Positions 9,933 through 18,247 of a DNA stretch of 64,000 nucleotides are shown piece after piece (position 1 is the stretch's first letter; each line of letters begins with the position of its first letter). Made by a program: the position numbers and the translations under genes. Under the pieces are notes generated by a model. That model worked only from the letters and a program-made list of their open reading frames with translations. It was not told the origin of the DNA and searched no databases. The stretch lies in contig NZ_JAAGOW010000001.1 of the NCBI RefSeq assembly GCF_010499245.1, forward strand, positions 2,232,001-2,296,000, in the 5' to 3' direction. Source of the stretch: Variovorax sp. WS11. GTDB lineage: Bacteria; Pseudomonadota; Gammaproteobacteria; Burkholderiales; Burkholderiaceae_C.

Positions 9933-10769
9933 TCAGGTCTGCTTCGCCGAGGCAAAGCGGCGCGAGCTGGTCATCAGCCTCAGTTCATTGGCAACGCCCG
10001 AAACGCCGGGCACCGCGGCGGCCACGTTCTCGGCTTGCTCGCGTTCCTCGGCGTCGAGCACGATGCCGCGCAGCGCCACCGCACCTTCCTTCGCATGGAT
10101 CGTGATGCTGGTGTCGCGCGTGTCGGCATGCTCTTTCAGCGCGGCACGCACGCGCGTCTCCAGCGCCATGCTGGCGAGCAGGGCGCGCGATGCGGGCGTC
10201 TCGGCGAATTCAGGGCAGTTGACCAAGCGCCGGATCTGCTCGACGCAGCTGTCGACCGACACGCGGTCGGTGTTGAGCACCAGGTCGTAGAGCACCGGAT
10301 CGCCCCAGGTGACGCCGAACTGCTCGTGCATGCGCGCGGCATGCGCATGGTCGCTGCGGCGGATCTCGGCCTCGGCGAACTCCGCATCGTCGGTGTCCAG
10401 GTGCGCCATCAGCCATTCGACCCGCTTCTTCAGGGGACGCGTGATGCGCACGCACACCACGTGCGGCACCGGGCGCAACAGGCAGGTCGCGCCCCAGCCG
10501 CGCAGCACCACGTTGCCGGCATCGGCCAGCGAGAACACCTCCTCCGCGGTGTAGAGCGCAACACTGCGCTTGTCCGTGGTCAGGCGCTCGACCAGGCCGG
10601 CCTTGCCGTCGCGCAGGCGGCCGATCAGGCTGGTCGACACCTGGGCGCGATCGGCCACGCGCTCGATGGCCTCGTGACGCATCACGGCCAAGCCGAGCGC
10701 GTCGGCGAGCTGCAGCGACACGTCCTTGGCGAGGGAACCCATTTCCTGGGTCATGGCGATGACGGGCAT
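9933..10769 (-). CDS. Cytidylate-kinase-like / BON domain fusion protein
   Basis: Residues 1-190 resemble the cytidylate-kinase-like family (MPVIAMTQEMGS start, VVLRGWGATCLLRPVPHVVCVRI core, and a WGDPVLYDLVLNTDR segment). Residues 205-270 resemble a BON domain (TRVRAALKEHADTRD, VALRGIVLDAEEREQAE, VPGVSGVANELRL). The P-loop is degenerate: the expected Gly-Ser-Gly-Gly-Lys/Arg type sequence reads GSLAKD, so kinase activity is doubtful. BON domains usually bind phospholipid or another surface and occur mainly in envelope proteins, yet no signal peptide is seen here. It is the last gene of the tctCBA operon, 23 nt after tctA. A regulatory or ligand-sensing role in transport is possible but unproven. 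Confidence 0.75.
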   Translation of the reverse strand: MPVIAMTQEMGSLAKDVSLQLADALGLAVMRHEAIERVADRAQVSTSLIGRLRDGKAGLVERLTTDKRSVALYTAEEVFSLADAGNVVLRGWGATCLLRPVPHVVCVRITRPLKKRVEWLMAHLDTDDAEFAEAEIRRSDHAHAARMHEQFGVTWGDPVLYDLVLNTDRVSVDSCVEQIRRLVNCPEFAETPASRALLASMALETRVRAALKEHADTRDTSITIHAKEGAVALRGIVLDAEEREQAENVAAAVPGVSGVANELRLMTSSRRFASAKQT

Positions 10770-10792
10770 GAGTCAGGCTCCTTGTGATGGGT

Positions 10793-12322
10793 TCAGTCCA
10801 CTGGCCGCTCGGCAGCGAACTCGTCAGCTTTTTTTGGCTTGATCATCGCCAGCACCTTGGAGATCAGCGGCCAGAAGAGCATGGTCAGCGCCAGCGTGGT
10901 GATGCTGCCGACCAGCGGGTTCGACCACATGATCCCGACGTCGCCCTGCGACACCAGCATGGCCTGGCGGAAGGAGTCCTCGGCCTTGTCGCCGAGCACC
11001 AGGGCCAGCACCAGCGGCGCCAGCGGGAAGTCCAGCTTCTTGAAGACGTAGCCCACCACGCCGAAGCCGAGCATGAACCAGATGTCGAGCATCGCGTTGT
11101 GCACGGTGTAGGCACCGATCGCGCAGATCACGATGATCACCGGCGCGATGATCGAGAAGGGAATGCGCAGGATCGAGGCGAACAGCGGCACCGTGCTCAG
11201 CACCACGATCAGGCCGACGACGTTGCCCAGGTACATGCTGGCGATCAGGCCCCAGACGAAGTCCTTCTGCTCGACGAAGAGCAGCGGCCCGGGCTGCAGG
11301 CCCCAGATCAGCAGGCCGCCCAGCAGCACCGCCGCCGTCGGCGAGCCCGGGATGCCCAGGGCCAGCATCGGCAGCAGCGCGCTGGTCCCGGCGGCATGCG
11401 CCGCGGTCTCGGGCGCCACCACGCCCTCCATCTCGCCGGTGCCGAACTTGGGACCTCTCTTCGACATCTTCTTGGCCAGGCCGTAGCTCATGAAGGAGGC
11501 CGGCGTGGCGCCCCCGGGCGTGATGCCCATCCAGATGCCGATCAGCGAGCTGCGCAGCGAGGTGACCCAGTACTGCGGCAGCTGCTTCCAGGTCTGCAGC
11601 ACTACCTTGGGATCGATCTTGGCGCTCTTGCCGGAGAACTTGAGGCCCTCCTCCATCGACAGCAGGATCTCGCCGATGCCGAACAGGCCGATCACCGCGA
11701 TCAGGAAGTCGAAGCCGCGCATCAGCTCGGGCTGGCCGAAGGTCAGGCGCAGCTGGCCCGTGACGGTGTCCATGCCGACGCTGGCGAGTGCGAAGCCCAG
11801 CGCCATCGAGGCCAGGATCTTGAAGGGCGAGCCCTTGCCCATGCCGACGAAGCTGCAGAAGGTCAGGAGGTACACCGCGAAGAACTCGGGCGAGCCGAAC
11901 TTGAGCGCGAACTTGGCCACCAGCGGCGCCAGGAAGGTGATCATCACCACCGCCAGGAAGGCACCGACGAAAGAGGAGGTGAAGGCGGTGGTGAGCGCGG
12001 CGCCGGCCTTGCCCTGCTGGGCCATGGGGTAGCCGTCGAAGGTGGTGGCCACGGACCAGGGCTCGCCCGGTATGTTGAAGAGCACGGAGGTGATCGCCCC
12101 GCCGAACAACGCGCCCCAGTAGATGCAGGACAGCATGATGATCGCCGAGGTCGGCGACATCGTGAAGGTGAGGGGCAGCAGGATCGCCACGCCGTTGGCG
12201 CCGCCCAGTCCGGGCAGCACGCCGATCAGCACACCCAGGATGATCCCGACGAACATCAGGACGATGTTCATGGGTGTCAGGATCACGGCGAAGCCCTGCA
12301 GCAGGGCGCTGATTTCATCCAT
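10793..12322 (-). CDS. tctA: Tripartite tricarboxylate transporter, large permease subunit TctA
   Basis: This 509-aa integral membrane protein of the TctA family is the main channel of a tripartite tricarboxylate transporter, which imports di- and tricarboxylates using a periplasmic binding protein and an ion gradient. Family hallmarks include GVLPGLGGANGVAILLPLTF near the N-terminus, the repeated motif IGIWMGITPGGATPASFMSY in the middle (the inverted-repeat partner), and LALGIPGSPTAAVLLGGLLIWGLQPGP. About ten to twelve hydrophobic segments are spread along the protein. It lies 21 nt after tctB. The substrate is unknown; the shared operator with oxc suggests an oxalate-related acid. Confidence 0.93.
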   Translation of the reverse strand: MDEISALLQGFAVILTPMNIVLMFVGIILGVLIGVLPGLGGANGVAILLPLTFTMSPTSAIIMLSCIYWGALFGGAITSVLFNIPGEPWSVATTFDGYPMAQQGKAGAALTTAFTSSFVGAFLAVVMITFLAPLVAKFALKFGSPEFFAVYLLTFCSFVGMGKGSPFKILASMALGFALASVGMDTVTGQLRLTFGQPELMRGFDFLIAVIGLFGIGEILLSMEEGLKFSGKSAKIDPKVVLQTWKQLPQYWVTSLRSSLIGIWMGITPGGATPASFMSYGLAKKMSKRGPKFGTGEMEGVVAPETAAHAAGTSALLPMLALGIPGSPTAAVLLGGLLIWGLQPGPLLFVEQKDFVWGLIASMYLGNVVGLIVVLSTVPLFASILRIPFSIIAPVIIVICAIGAYTVHNAMLDIWFMLGFGVVGYVFKKLDFPLAPLVLALVLGDKAEDSFRQAMLVSQGDVGIMWSNPLVGSITTLALTMLFWPLISKVLAMIKPKKADEFAAERPVD

Positions 12323-12343
12323 TTCGGGTTCGCTCCGTGAAGT

Positions 12344-12865
12344 TCAGTAACCGAGGAAGCGAAGCGGATCGAGCGAGCCCTTGAAGAGCGGCACCTTGAA
12401 CCAGACTTCGAACATGAGAAAGAAGAGCGCGTTGACGGCGAACGCGATGCCCGCGCTCTTCACCCAGGAGTACTTGCCGAGTACCACCATGAAGAGCGCG
12501 ATGTAGATGGCCGAGGCGACGTACAGGCCCAGGAAGGTGACGGCCAGCACGTAGACGGTGGCCGGCACCAGCACCGACAGCACGCGCTTCAACTGCTCCG
12601 AATCGACGAAGACCTCGGTGTTCCGGTTCTTGCCGAGCAGGGCCTGGTAGAGGATGCCGGCGCCGGAGACGACGATGATCACGCCGATGTAGAAGGGAAA
12701 GTAGCCGGCGCCGGGGCCGTCGGTGGTCCAGCCCGCGCCGAGCTTGCGGCTCTCGAAGACCACGGCCAGGCCGATGATCAGCAGCAGGGCCGCCGCCACC
12801 GCCTCGACGATATTGGTGCGCACGCCGGTGCGCACCGCGCTGTCGGAATTCTCGTTGTGCTCCAT
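12344..12865 (-). CDS. tctB: Tripartite tricarboxylate transporter, small permease subunit TctB
   Basis: This 173-aa protein has about four hydrophobic segments, starting with IVEAVAAALLLIIGLAVVFESRKLGAGWTTDGPGAG in pieces; the GAGW..GPGAGYFPF motif is typical of TctB. It forms the small membrane partner of TctA in the inner membrane. It lies between tctC (97 nt upstream) and tctA (21 nt downstream) on the same strand, the standard order for these systems. Confidence 0.9.
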   Translation of the reverse strand: MEHNENSDSAVRTGVRTNIVEAVAAALLLIIGLAVVFESRKLGAGWTTDGPGAGYFPFYIGVIIVVSGAGILYQALLGKNRNTEVFVDSEQLKRVLSVLVPATVYVLAVTFLGLYVASAIYIALFMVVLGKYSWVKSAGIAFAVNALFFLMFEVWFKVPLFKGSLDPLRFLGY

Positions 12866-12962
12866 GGAGCCCCCATCGTGTGTGTCGAGAAAAGATCGGA
12901 GGCGGGCTTCCCGCCATCCAGCCGGCCGCGCGAGCGCGCGGCGCCCTGCCGCTGCTACCTGG

Positions 12963-13991
12963 CTACTTGGCGCTGGCGGCGAGGAAGCCGGCCTCGGTCA
13001 TCAGCGTACGGTGCGTGACCTCGGCGCTCGCGAGCCATTTGGAGAAGGCGTCGCCGGTCATGAAGGTCGGGTTGAAGGCGCCCTTCTCCATGTACTCCTT
13101 CCAGTCGGGCGTCTCGGCCACCTTGGTCAGCAGGTTCACGTAGAAGGCGAGCTGGTCGGGCGTCACGCCGGCGGGCATGAAGATGCCGCGCAGCATGGTG
13201 TACTTGGTCGGCACGCCGGCTTCCTTGCAGGTCGGGATGTCGTTCCACGACTGGGTGTCGGTGACCTTGGTCTTGAAGGGCATGCGCTCATCGTCGAACA
13301 CGCACAGCGCGCGCAGCTTGCCGGCGCGCCACTGGGCGACCGCCTCGATCGGGTTGTTGACGGTGGAGTTCACGTGGCCGCCCACCAGCTGCACCGCCAC
13401 CTCGCCACCGCCCTTGAAGGGCACGTAGATGAACTTGGTGCCGGTGGCCTTCTCGAGCGCGACCGTGATGATCTGGTCTTCCTGCTTGGAGCCGGTGCCG
13501 GCCATCTTGAACTTGTTCGGGCCCGCGGCCTTGACCGCGGCGATGTACTCGCCGGCGTTCTTGTAGGGCTGCTCGGCGTTGGTCCACAGCACGAACTGGT
13601 CGAGCGCCAGCATGGCGACCGGGGTCATGTCCTTGTAGTTGAAGGGCACGCCGGTGGCCATCGGCGTGGTGAACAGGTTCGACAGCGAGATGATGATCTT
13701 GTGCGGATCGCCCTTGGCCTCCTTCACCGCGAGGAAGCCTTCGGCGCCGGCGCCGCCCGACTTGTTGACGACGATCAGCGGCTCCTTCATCAGCTTGTAC
13801 TTGATGATGATGCCCTGCAGCAGGCGCGCCATCTGGTCGGCCCCGCCGCCGGTGCCGGCAGGGATCACGAACTCCACCGGCTTGGTCGGCTCCCAGGCCA
13901 GTGCGGGCGTGGTGCCGGCCAGGGCCAGCAGGGCGGCGGCCAGGGCTTGGGTGCCGCGGGTCCGGGCGCGCGTAAAGATGCTTTCGATCAT
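12963..13991 (-). CDS. tctC: Tripartite tricarboxylate transporter substrate-binding protein TctC
   Basis: This 342-aa periplasmic binding protein (Bug/TctC family) captures the carboxylate and delivers it to TctAB. The ATG at MIESIFTRARTRG has a clear ribosome site (GGAGACA). It is followed by a Sec signal peptide with a hydrophobic core (ALAAALLALAGTTPALA) and cleavage after ALA. The mature part has the family pattern: PVEFVIPAGTGGGADQMAR near the start, NKSGGAGAEGFLAVKEAKGDP, and the segment YVPFKGGGEVAVQLVGGHV. An upstream in-frame ATG would add 35 residues, overlap the operator palindrome and spoil the signal peptide, so it is rejected. Confidence 0.92.
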   Translation of the reverse strand: MIESIFTRARTRGTQALAAALLALAGTTPALAWEPTKPVEFVIPAGTGGGADQMARLLQGIIIKYKLMKEPLIVVNKSGGAGAEGFLAVKEAKGDPHKIIISLSNLFTTPMATGVPFNYKDMTPVAMLALDQFVLWTNAEQPYKNAGEYIAAVKAAGPNKFKMAGTGSKQEDQIITVALEKATGTKFIYVPFKGGGEVAVQLVGGHVNSTVNNPIEAVAQWRAGKLRALCVFDDERMPFKTKVTDTQSWNDIPTCKEAGVPTKYTMLRGIFMPAGVTPDQLAFYVNLLTKVAETPDWKEYMEKGAFNPTFMTGDAFSKWLASAEVTHRTLMTEAGFLAASAK

Positions 13992-14082
13992 GTTGTCTCC
14001 TGTTGAATCTGCGCTCTTCTTGCTTGGCATCGCAGTCGAAATCCCAGTGCGGCAATGCTGCGCGCGGGCCGCGAAAGGCGGC

Positions 14083-14096
14083 TTGACCATGGTCAA
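14083..14096. promoter_or_regulatory. FNR/Crp-type operator upstream of tctC
   Basis: TTGACCATGGTCAA is a perfect palindrome with the same arms and spacing (TTGACC-N2-GGTCAA) as the oxc-region site. The identity extends rightward to GGTCAACTTT in both. It lies 92 bp before the tctC ATG. The match of a 12-bp symmetrical motif at two promoters of one functional block argues for a shared regulator. Confidence 0.65.
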
Positions 14097-14227
14097 CTTT
14101 TCTGAGATTCCGTATCCGGGTTAGCCCGCGATGGGCGCGCGAAGGGGCTTGCGTTTGAGGCGAGATGGGGGTCTCGGGTAAACCCTATAAGATCGCCCCA
14201 TCCCATCCGCAATCCAGGAGTTCCCGC

Positions 14228-14464
14228 ATGTCAGCCCTCGAACGCTCGTCAGGCTCGCGCGCATCCGGCGGCTTGATCGGCACGTTGAAGGCCTTGGCCG
14301 ACGAAGCCGGCGTGCTGCTCGACGCCTTGTTCAGCCCCGGCAGGATCATCGAAGAAGTCGAAGAGATGCGCGCGCTGCACCAGCGCGCGAACGGCCTCGA
14401 GGCCACCGACCCGCAGCGTGCGGCAGTGCTGCGCTGGCACGCCTCGCGCGTCGGGCTGCGCTGA
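14228..14464 (+). CDS. Conserved small protein of unknown function
   Basis: This 78-aa protein was not recognised. The start at MSALERSS is supported by an AGGAG ribosome site 6 nt upstream. The sequence is mostly helical and amphipathic (IGTLKALADEAGVLLDALFSPG, then a charged EEVEEMRALHQRANGLEA stretch) and ends LRWHASRVGLR. It has no signal peptide or transmembrane segment. It stands alone on the plus strand between tctC and a minus-strand gene. Confidence 0.65.
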   Translation: MSALERSSGSRASGGLIGTLKALADEAGVLLDALFSPGRIIEEVEEMRALHQRANGLEATDPQRAAVLRWHASRVGLR

Positions 14465-14477
14465 GGCTGGCCAGACC

Positions 14478-14801
14478 CTAATCGGCGGGCTGGTGCTCGA
14501 AGGGCTCGCCGTTCCAGCCGAGCAGTTCAGCCAGCCGCCGGACGATCCAGCGGGCTTCGGCTGCCGACACGCCCGCCTCGGGCGTGCTCAGGCCGTCATG
14601 AATGCGCGTGAGGATCTCCGCCTCCGACGGCACCTCGACATGGTTCAGCACCTGTGCGTGCGAGACGAGGTGGTTGGCAAGGTCCTCGCAGACCTCGTAG
14701 CGCTCCCGCACGGTGCCAATGGGTTCGGCCAGGCGCTGCCGCGCATCGGTGTAGAGCGCGAAGAAGGAAGGCGGGATGTGGATCTGGTAGTCGTCGGACA
14801 T
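14478..14801 (-). CDS. Conserved small protein, chaperone-ATPase-like annotation class
   Basis: This 107-aa soluble protein starts MSDDYQIHIPPSFFALYTD and ends with a conserved SAAEARWIVRRLAELLGWNGEP segment. I recall similar short proteins in Comamonadaceae labelled as ATPase with chaperone activity, but no ATP-binding motif is visible, so that label is unsupported here. An ATG 15 nt upstream is possible. Its upstream side carries two stacked transcription terminators, so it is probably transcribed separately from the genes before it. Confidence 0.65.
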   Translation of the reverse strand: MSDDYQIHIPPSFFALYTDARQRLAEPIGTVRERYEVCEDLANHLVSHAQVLNHVEVPSEAEILTRIHDGLSTPEAGVSAAEARWIVRRLAELLGWNGEPFEHQPAD

Positions 14802-14817
14802 GCGCTGGCGCCCCAAG

Positions 14818-14839
14818 AAAAACGCGCCCGTAGGCGCGT
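14818..14839 (-). terminator. Rho-independent terminator (second of a tandem pair)
   Basis: On the minus strand a 7-bp perfect stem (ACGCGCC / GGCGCGT) with a 4-nt loop is followed by a run of T. It lies behind the small basic protein gene and in front of the next minus-strand gene. Confidence 0.7.
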
Positions 14840-14852
14840 CGTTCGTGTGAAG

Positions 14853-14871
14853 AAAAAAGCCGGTCGGGCTT
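14853..14871 (-). terminator. Rho-independent terminator (first of a tandem pair)
   Basis: On the minus strand a short stem (AAGCC / GGCTT) with a 5-nt loop is followed by six T. The stem begins at the stop codon of the upstream small gene. Confidence 0.65.
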
Positions 14872-15041
14872 CAGCCGCCCTTCTTGGCCCGCTTGCCCGG
14901 GTTCTTCTTGCTGCGGGTCGCGGTGCCGCGCTCCAGGCTCACCTTCTGGCCGCCACCCATCCTGGGCAGGGTGTAGCCGGACGTGGGAACGGGCGGGGGG
15001 GTGGCCTTGCGGTCGGCCTCGGTGCGGATCTTCTGGGTCAT
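14871..15041 (-). CDS. Small basic protein of unknown function
   Basis: This 56-aa, strongly basic protein (MTQKIRTEADRKATPPPVP start, GTATRSKKNPGKRAKKGG end) has a Pro-rich middle and a Lys/Arg tail, suggesting nucleic-acid or ribosome binding. No family was recognised. The reading frame ends at a clear terminator, and the gene sits 34 nt behind dbpA on the same strand, which supports it being real. The ribosome site is weak. It may be part of the dbpA-infA transcription unit. Confidence 0.5.
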   Translation of the reverse strand: MTQKIRTEADRKATPPPVPTSGYTLPRMGGGQKVSLERGTATRSKKNPGKRAKKGG

Positions 15042-15075
15042 GGAAGGCTCGGTGAAAAAAGAGGAAAGGGCGACA

Positions 15076-16479
<1,404 letters not shown>

Positions 16480-16490
16480 GGCAGCGCTGC

Positions 16491-16757
16491 TCAGCGGCGC
16501 GGGCCGTTGTTGCCCCCGGTCGGCGGCGGGCCGCGGCGCTCCAGGTGGCGGAAGGTGATGCGGCCCTTGGTCAGGTCGTAGGGCGAGAGCTCCAGCGACA
16601 CCTTGTCGCCGGCCAGGATGCGGATGTGGTGCTTGCGCATCTTGCCGCCGCTGTAGGCGATCAATTGATGACCGTTGTCCAGGGTCACGCGGTAGCGGGA
16701 GTCGGGCAGCACTTCGGTGACTGCACCGTTCATTTCGATCAGTTCTTCCTTGGGCAT
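16491..16757 (-). CDS. infA: Translation initiation factor IF-1
   Basis: This 88-aa S1-like OB-fold protein is IF-1: it starts [20 protein letters not shown] and contains [20 protein letters not shown] and the [10 protein letters not shown] end. IF-1 binds the 30S A site during initiation. It has about 15 extra residues at the C-terminus ([16 protein letters not shown]) compared with the usual 72-aa form, as in the second infA copy of many Burkholderiales. A GAGGTCC ribosome site precedes the ATG. Pairing with dbpA suggests a ribosome-assembly or cold-response unit. Confidence 0.92.
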   Translation of the reverse strand: MPKEELIEMNGAVTEVLPDSRYRVTLDNGHQLIAYSGGKMRKHHIRILAGDKVSLELSPYDLTKGRITFRHLERRGPPPTGGNNGPRR

Positions 16758-17193
16758 GAGGACCTCTGAATGTTGCGTGGATGATTCGAATCGGGCGCCT
16801 GCGCAAGGCGACACCGCCTTGCGCCTGAAACAGTGAGAAGGGCGCGGGCCCGCCGGATATGGCGCCCACCGGAGCGGACAGCGCGCTCTATTCGCTTCAA
16901 TGGAGTACGAAGGCAGTGGCGGCATTCATGGGCACCCGGCCTGGCGCACCAACACACTGCGCGAGCCGGCCGAAAGAGAGCCTGAGGAACCCAGGTCGGC
17001 CGGGGAGTGACGAAATGCTTCGTCGACATCGAAGCGAACCCCGCATTCTAACCGGACTGGCATGACTGTTGCTCGACGCGGTCACGGCCAGAGCCAAAGC
17101 CCATGGCCGCCGGAACGACATCGCGAAACGCGCTTGCGAGCGCCCGGCCTGCGGCGCACCATCGCATCAACCATCGTTCCAAGGAGCGCGGCC
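16758..17193. other. Intergenic region between infA and HtrA-like gene, with infA leader hairpin
   Basis: No convincing gene was found in these 436 bases. A perfect 10-bp hairpin (GCGCAAGGCG-ACAC-CGCCTTGCGC) lies at 16801-16824, about 45 nt upstream of the infA start and probably within its leader. It has no U-tract, so it is more likely an mRNA structural element than a terminator. The rest should hold the two divergent promoters, but no clear -35/-10 pair stands out. Confidence 0.5.
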
Positions 17194-18246
17194 ATGAAAG
17201 ATCGAGCATCGTCCCGGCGGCTCCAGATGCTGGTCGCCGGGATCTTCTGGCTGCTCCTGCTTGCCGCCGTCCCGCTGGCCCTGGCCGCCTCGCCGCCCCG
17301 GCCCGATGCCCAGGTCCAGGCCCTGCAGCGTGCGGGCGACGCGGTGGTCGCCCTGCGCGTCACCGTGACCGAGGGCGCGACCTCGGCCGACAGCCTGGGC
17401 GCGCGGCGCTCCGGCTCCGGCGTGGTGATCGGGCCCGACGGGCTGATCCTCACCATCGGCTACCTGCTGCTCGAGGCCGAGACCATCGAGGTCATCACGC
17501 AGGACGACCGCACCCTGCCCGCGCGCCAGGTCGCCTACGACCTGGCGACCGGCTTCGGCCTGCTGCGGCCGCTGGTGCCCCTGCGCGGCATCACGCCGGT
17601 GCCCTTCGCGGGCGTGAGCGGCCTGGCCCCCGGCGAGCCGCTGCTGGTCGCCACCGGCAGCAACAGCGGCACCGAGGTGGGCTTCACCCGGCTGCTGGCC
17701 GTGCGGCCCTTCTCGGGCTATTGGGAGTACCACATCGAGTCGGCCCTCTTCACCAGTCCGCCGGTTCCCAACCACAGCGGGGCACCGCTCTTCAACCGGC
17801 ACGGCGAGTTGCTGGGCATCGGCAGCCTGTTCGTGCTGGAGAAGGCGGCAGAGGGCCAGGAACCGCGGGTGATCCCGGGCAACATGTTCGTGCCGGTCGA
17901 GCTGCTGCGCCCGGTGCTGGACGAGATGCAGGCCACCGGCCACACGCGCGCCAGCGTCCGGCCCTGGCTGGGCCTCTCGTCCTCGGAGCGCGACGGGCAT
18001 GTGCAGATCGTGCGCGTCGACCGTCAGGGGCCGGCGCTGGCCGCCGGGCTCCAGCCGGGGGACGTGGTGCTGGAGGTGGACGGCATCCAGGTGGCCACGC
18101 TGGAGGCCTTCTACAAGCAGCTCTGGAAGCGGGCCGCGCCCGACGCCGAGGTGGAGCTCACGGTGCAGCAGGGCTCGGAGACGCGCAAGGTCCGCATCCA
18201 TGCGGTGGACCGCATGAAGACGCTGCGCAAGCCGGCGGGGATCTGA
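17194..18246 (+). CDS. HtrA/DegP-like trypsin-fold protein with PDZ domain, catalytic His missing
   Basis: This 350-aa exported protein has a signal peptide (residues 1-32, ending ALA-A), a trypsin-like domain (about 45-230) and one PDZ domain (about 245-345, with GPALAAGLQPGDVVLEVDGIQV). The layout is that of HtrA proteases. The catalytic Ser is present in NHSGAPLFN (about S195) and the Asp in YDLATG (about D116). The position normally filled by the catalytic His (T-N-N-H in DegP) reads T-I-G-Y (Y90), so the triad is incomplete. It may be a chaperone or scaffold rather than a protease. A strong AAGGAG ribosome site marks the start. It converges with the next gene with stops 1 nt apart. Confidence 0.82.
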   Translation: MKDRASSRRLQMLVAGIFWLLLLAAVPLALAASPPRPDAQVQALQRAGDAVVALRVTVTEGATSADSLGARRSGSGVVIGPDGLILTIGYLLLEAETIEVITQDDRTLPARQVAYDLATGFGLLRPLVPLRGITPVPFAGVSGLAPGEPLLVATGSNSGTEVGFTRLLAVRPFSGYWEYHIESALFTSPPVPNHSGAPLFNRHGELLGIGSLFVLEKAAEGQEPRVIPGNMFVPVELLRPVLDEMQATGHTRASVRPWLGLSSSERDGHVQIVRVDRQGPALAAGLQPGDVVLEVDGIQVATLEAFYKQLWKRAAPDAEVELTVQQGSETRKVRIHAVDRMKTLRKPAGI

Positions 18247-18247
18247 C

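Noticed and set aside
14000..14096. Longer N-terminus for tctC from an upstream ATG
   Set aside because: It would bury the signal peptide and include the operator palindrome; the internal ATG has GGAGACA and an ideal signal sequence.
16480..16869. Long N-terminal extension of the DbpA frame
   Set aside because: The extension is only infA read in a different frame; a GTG after the infA stop gives the normal DbpA length.
16739..17029. Minus-strand frame upstream of infA
   Set aside because: It overlaps the infA start in another frame, is Arg/Cys/Pro-rich and has no ribosome site or family resemblance.
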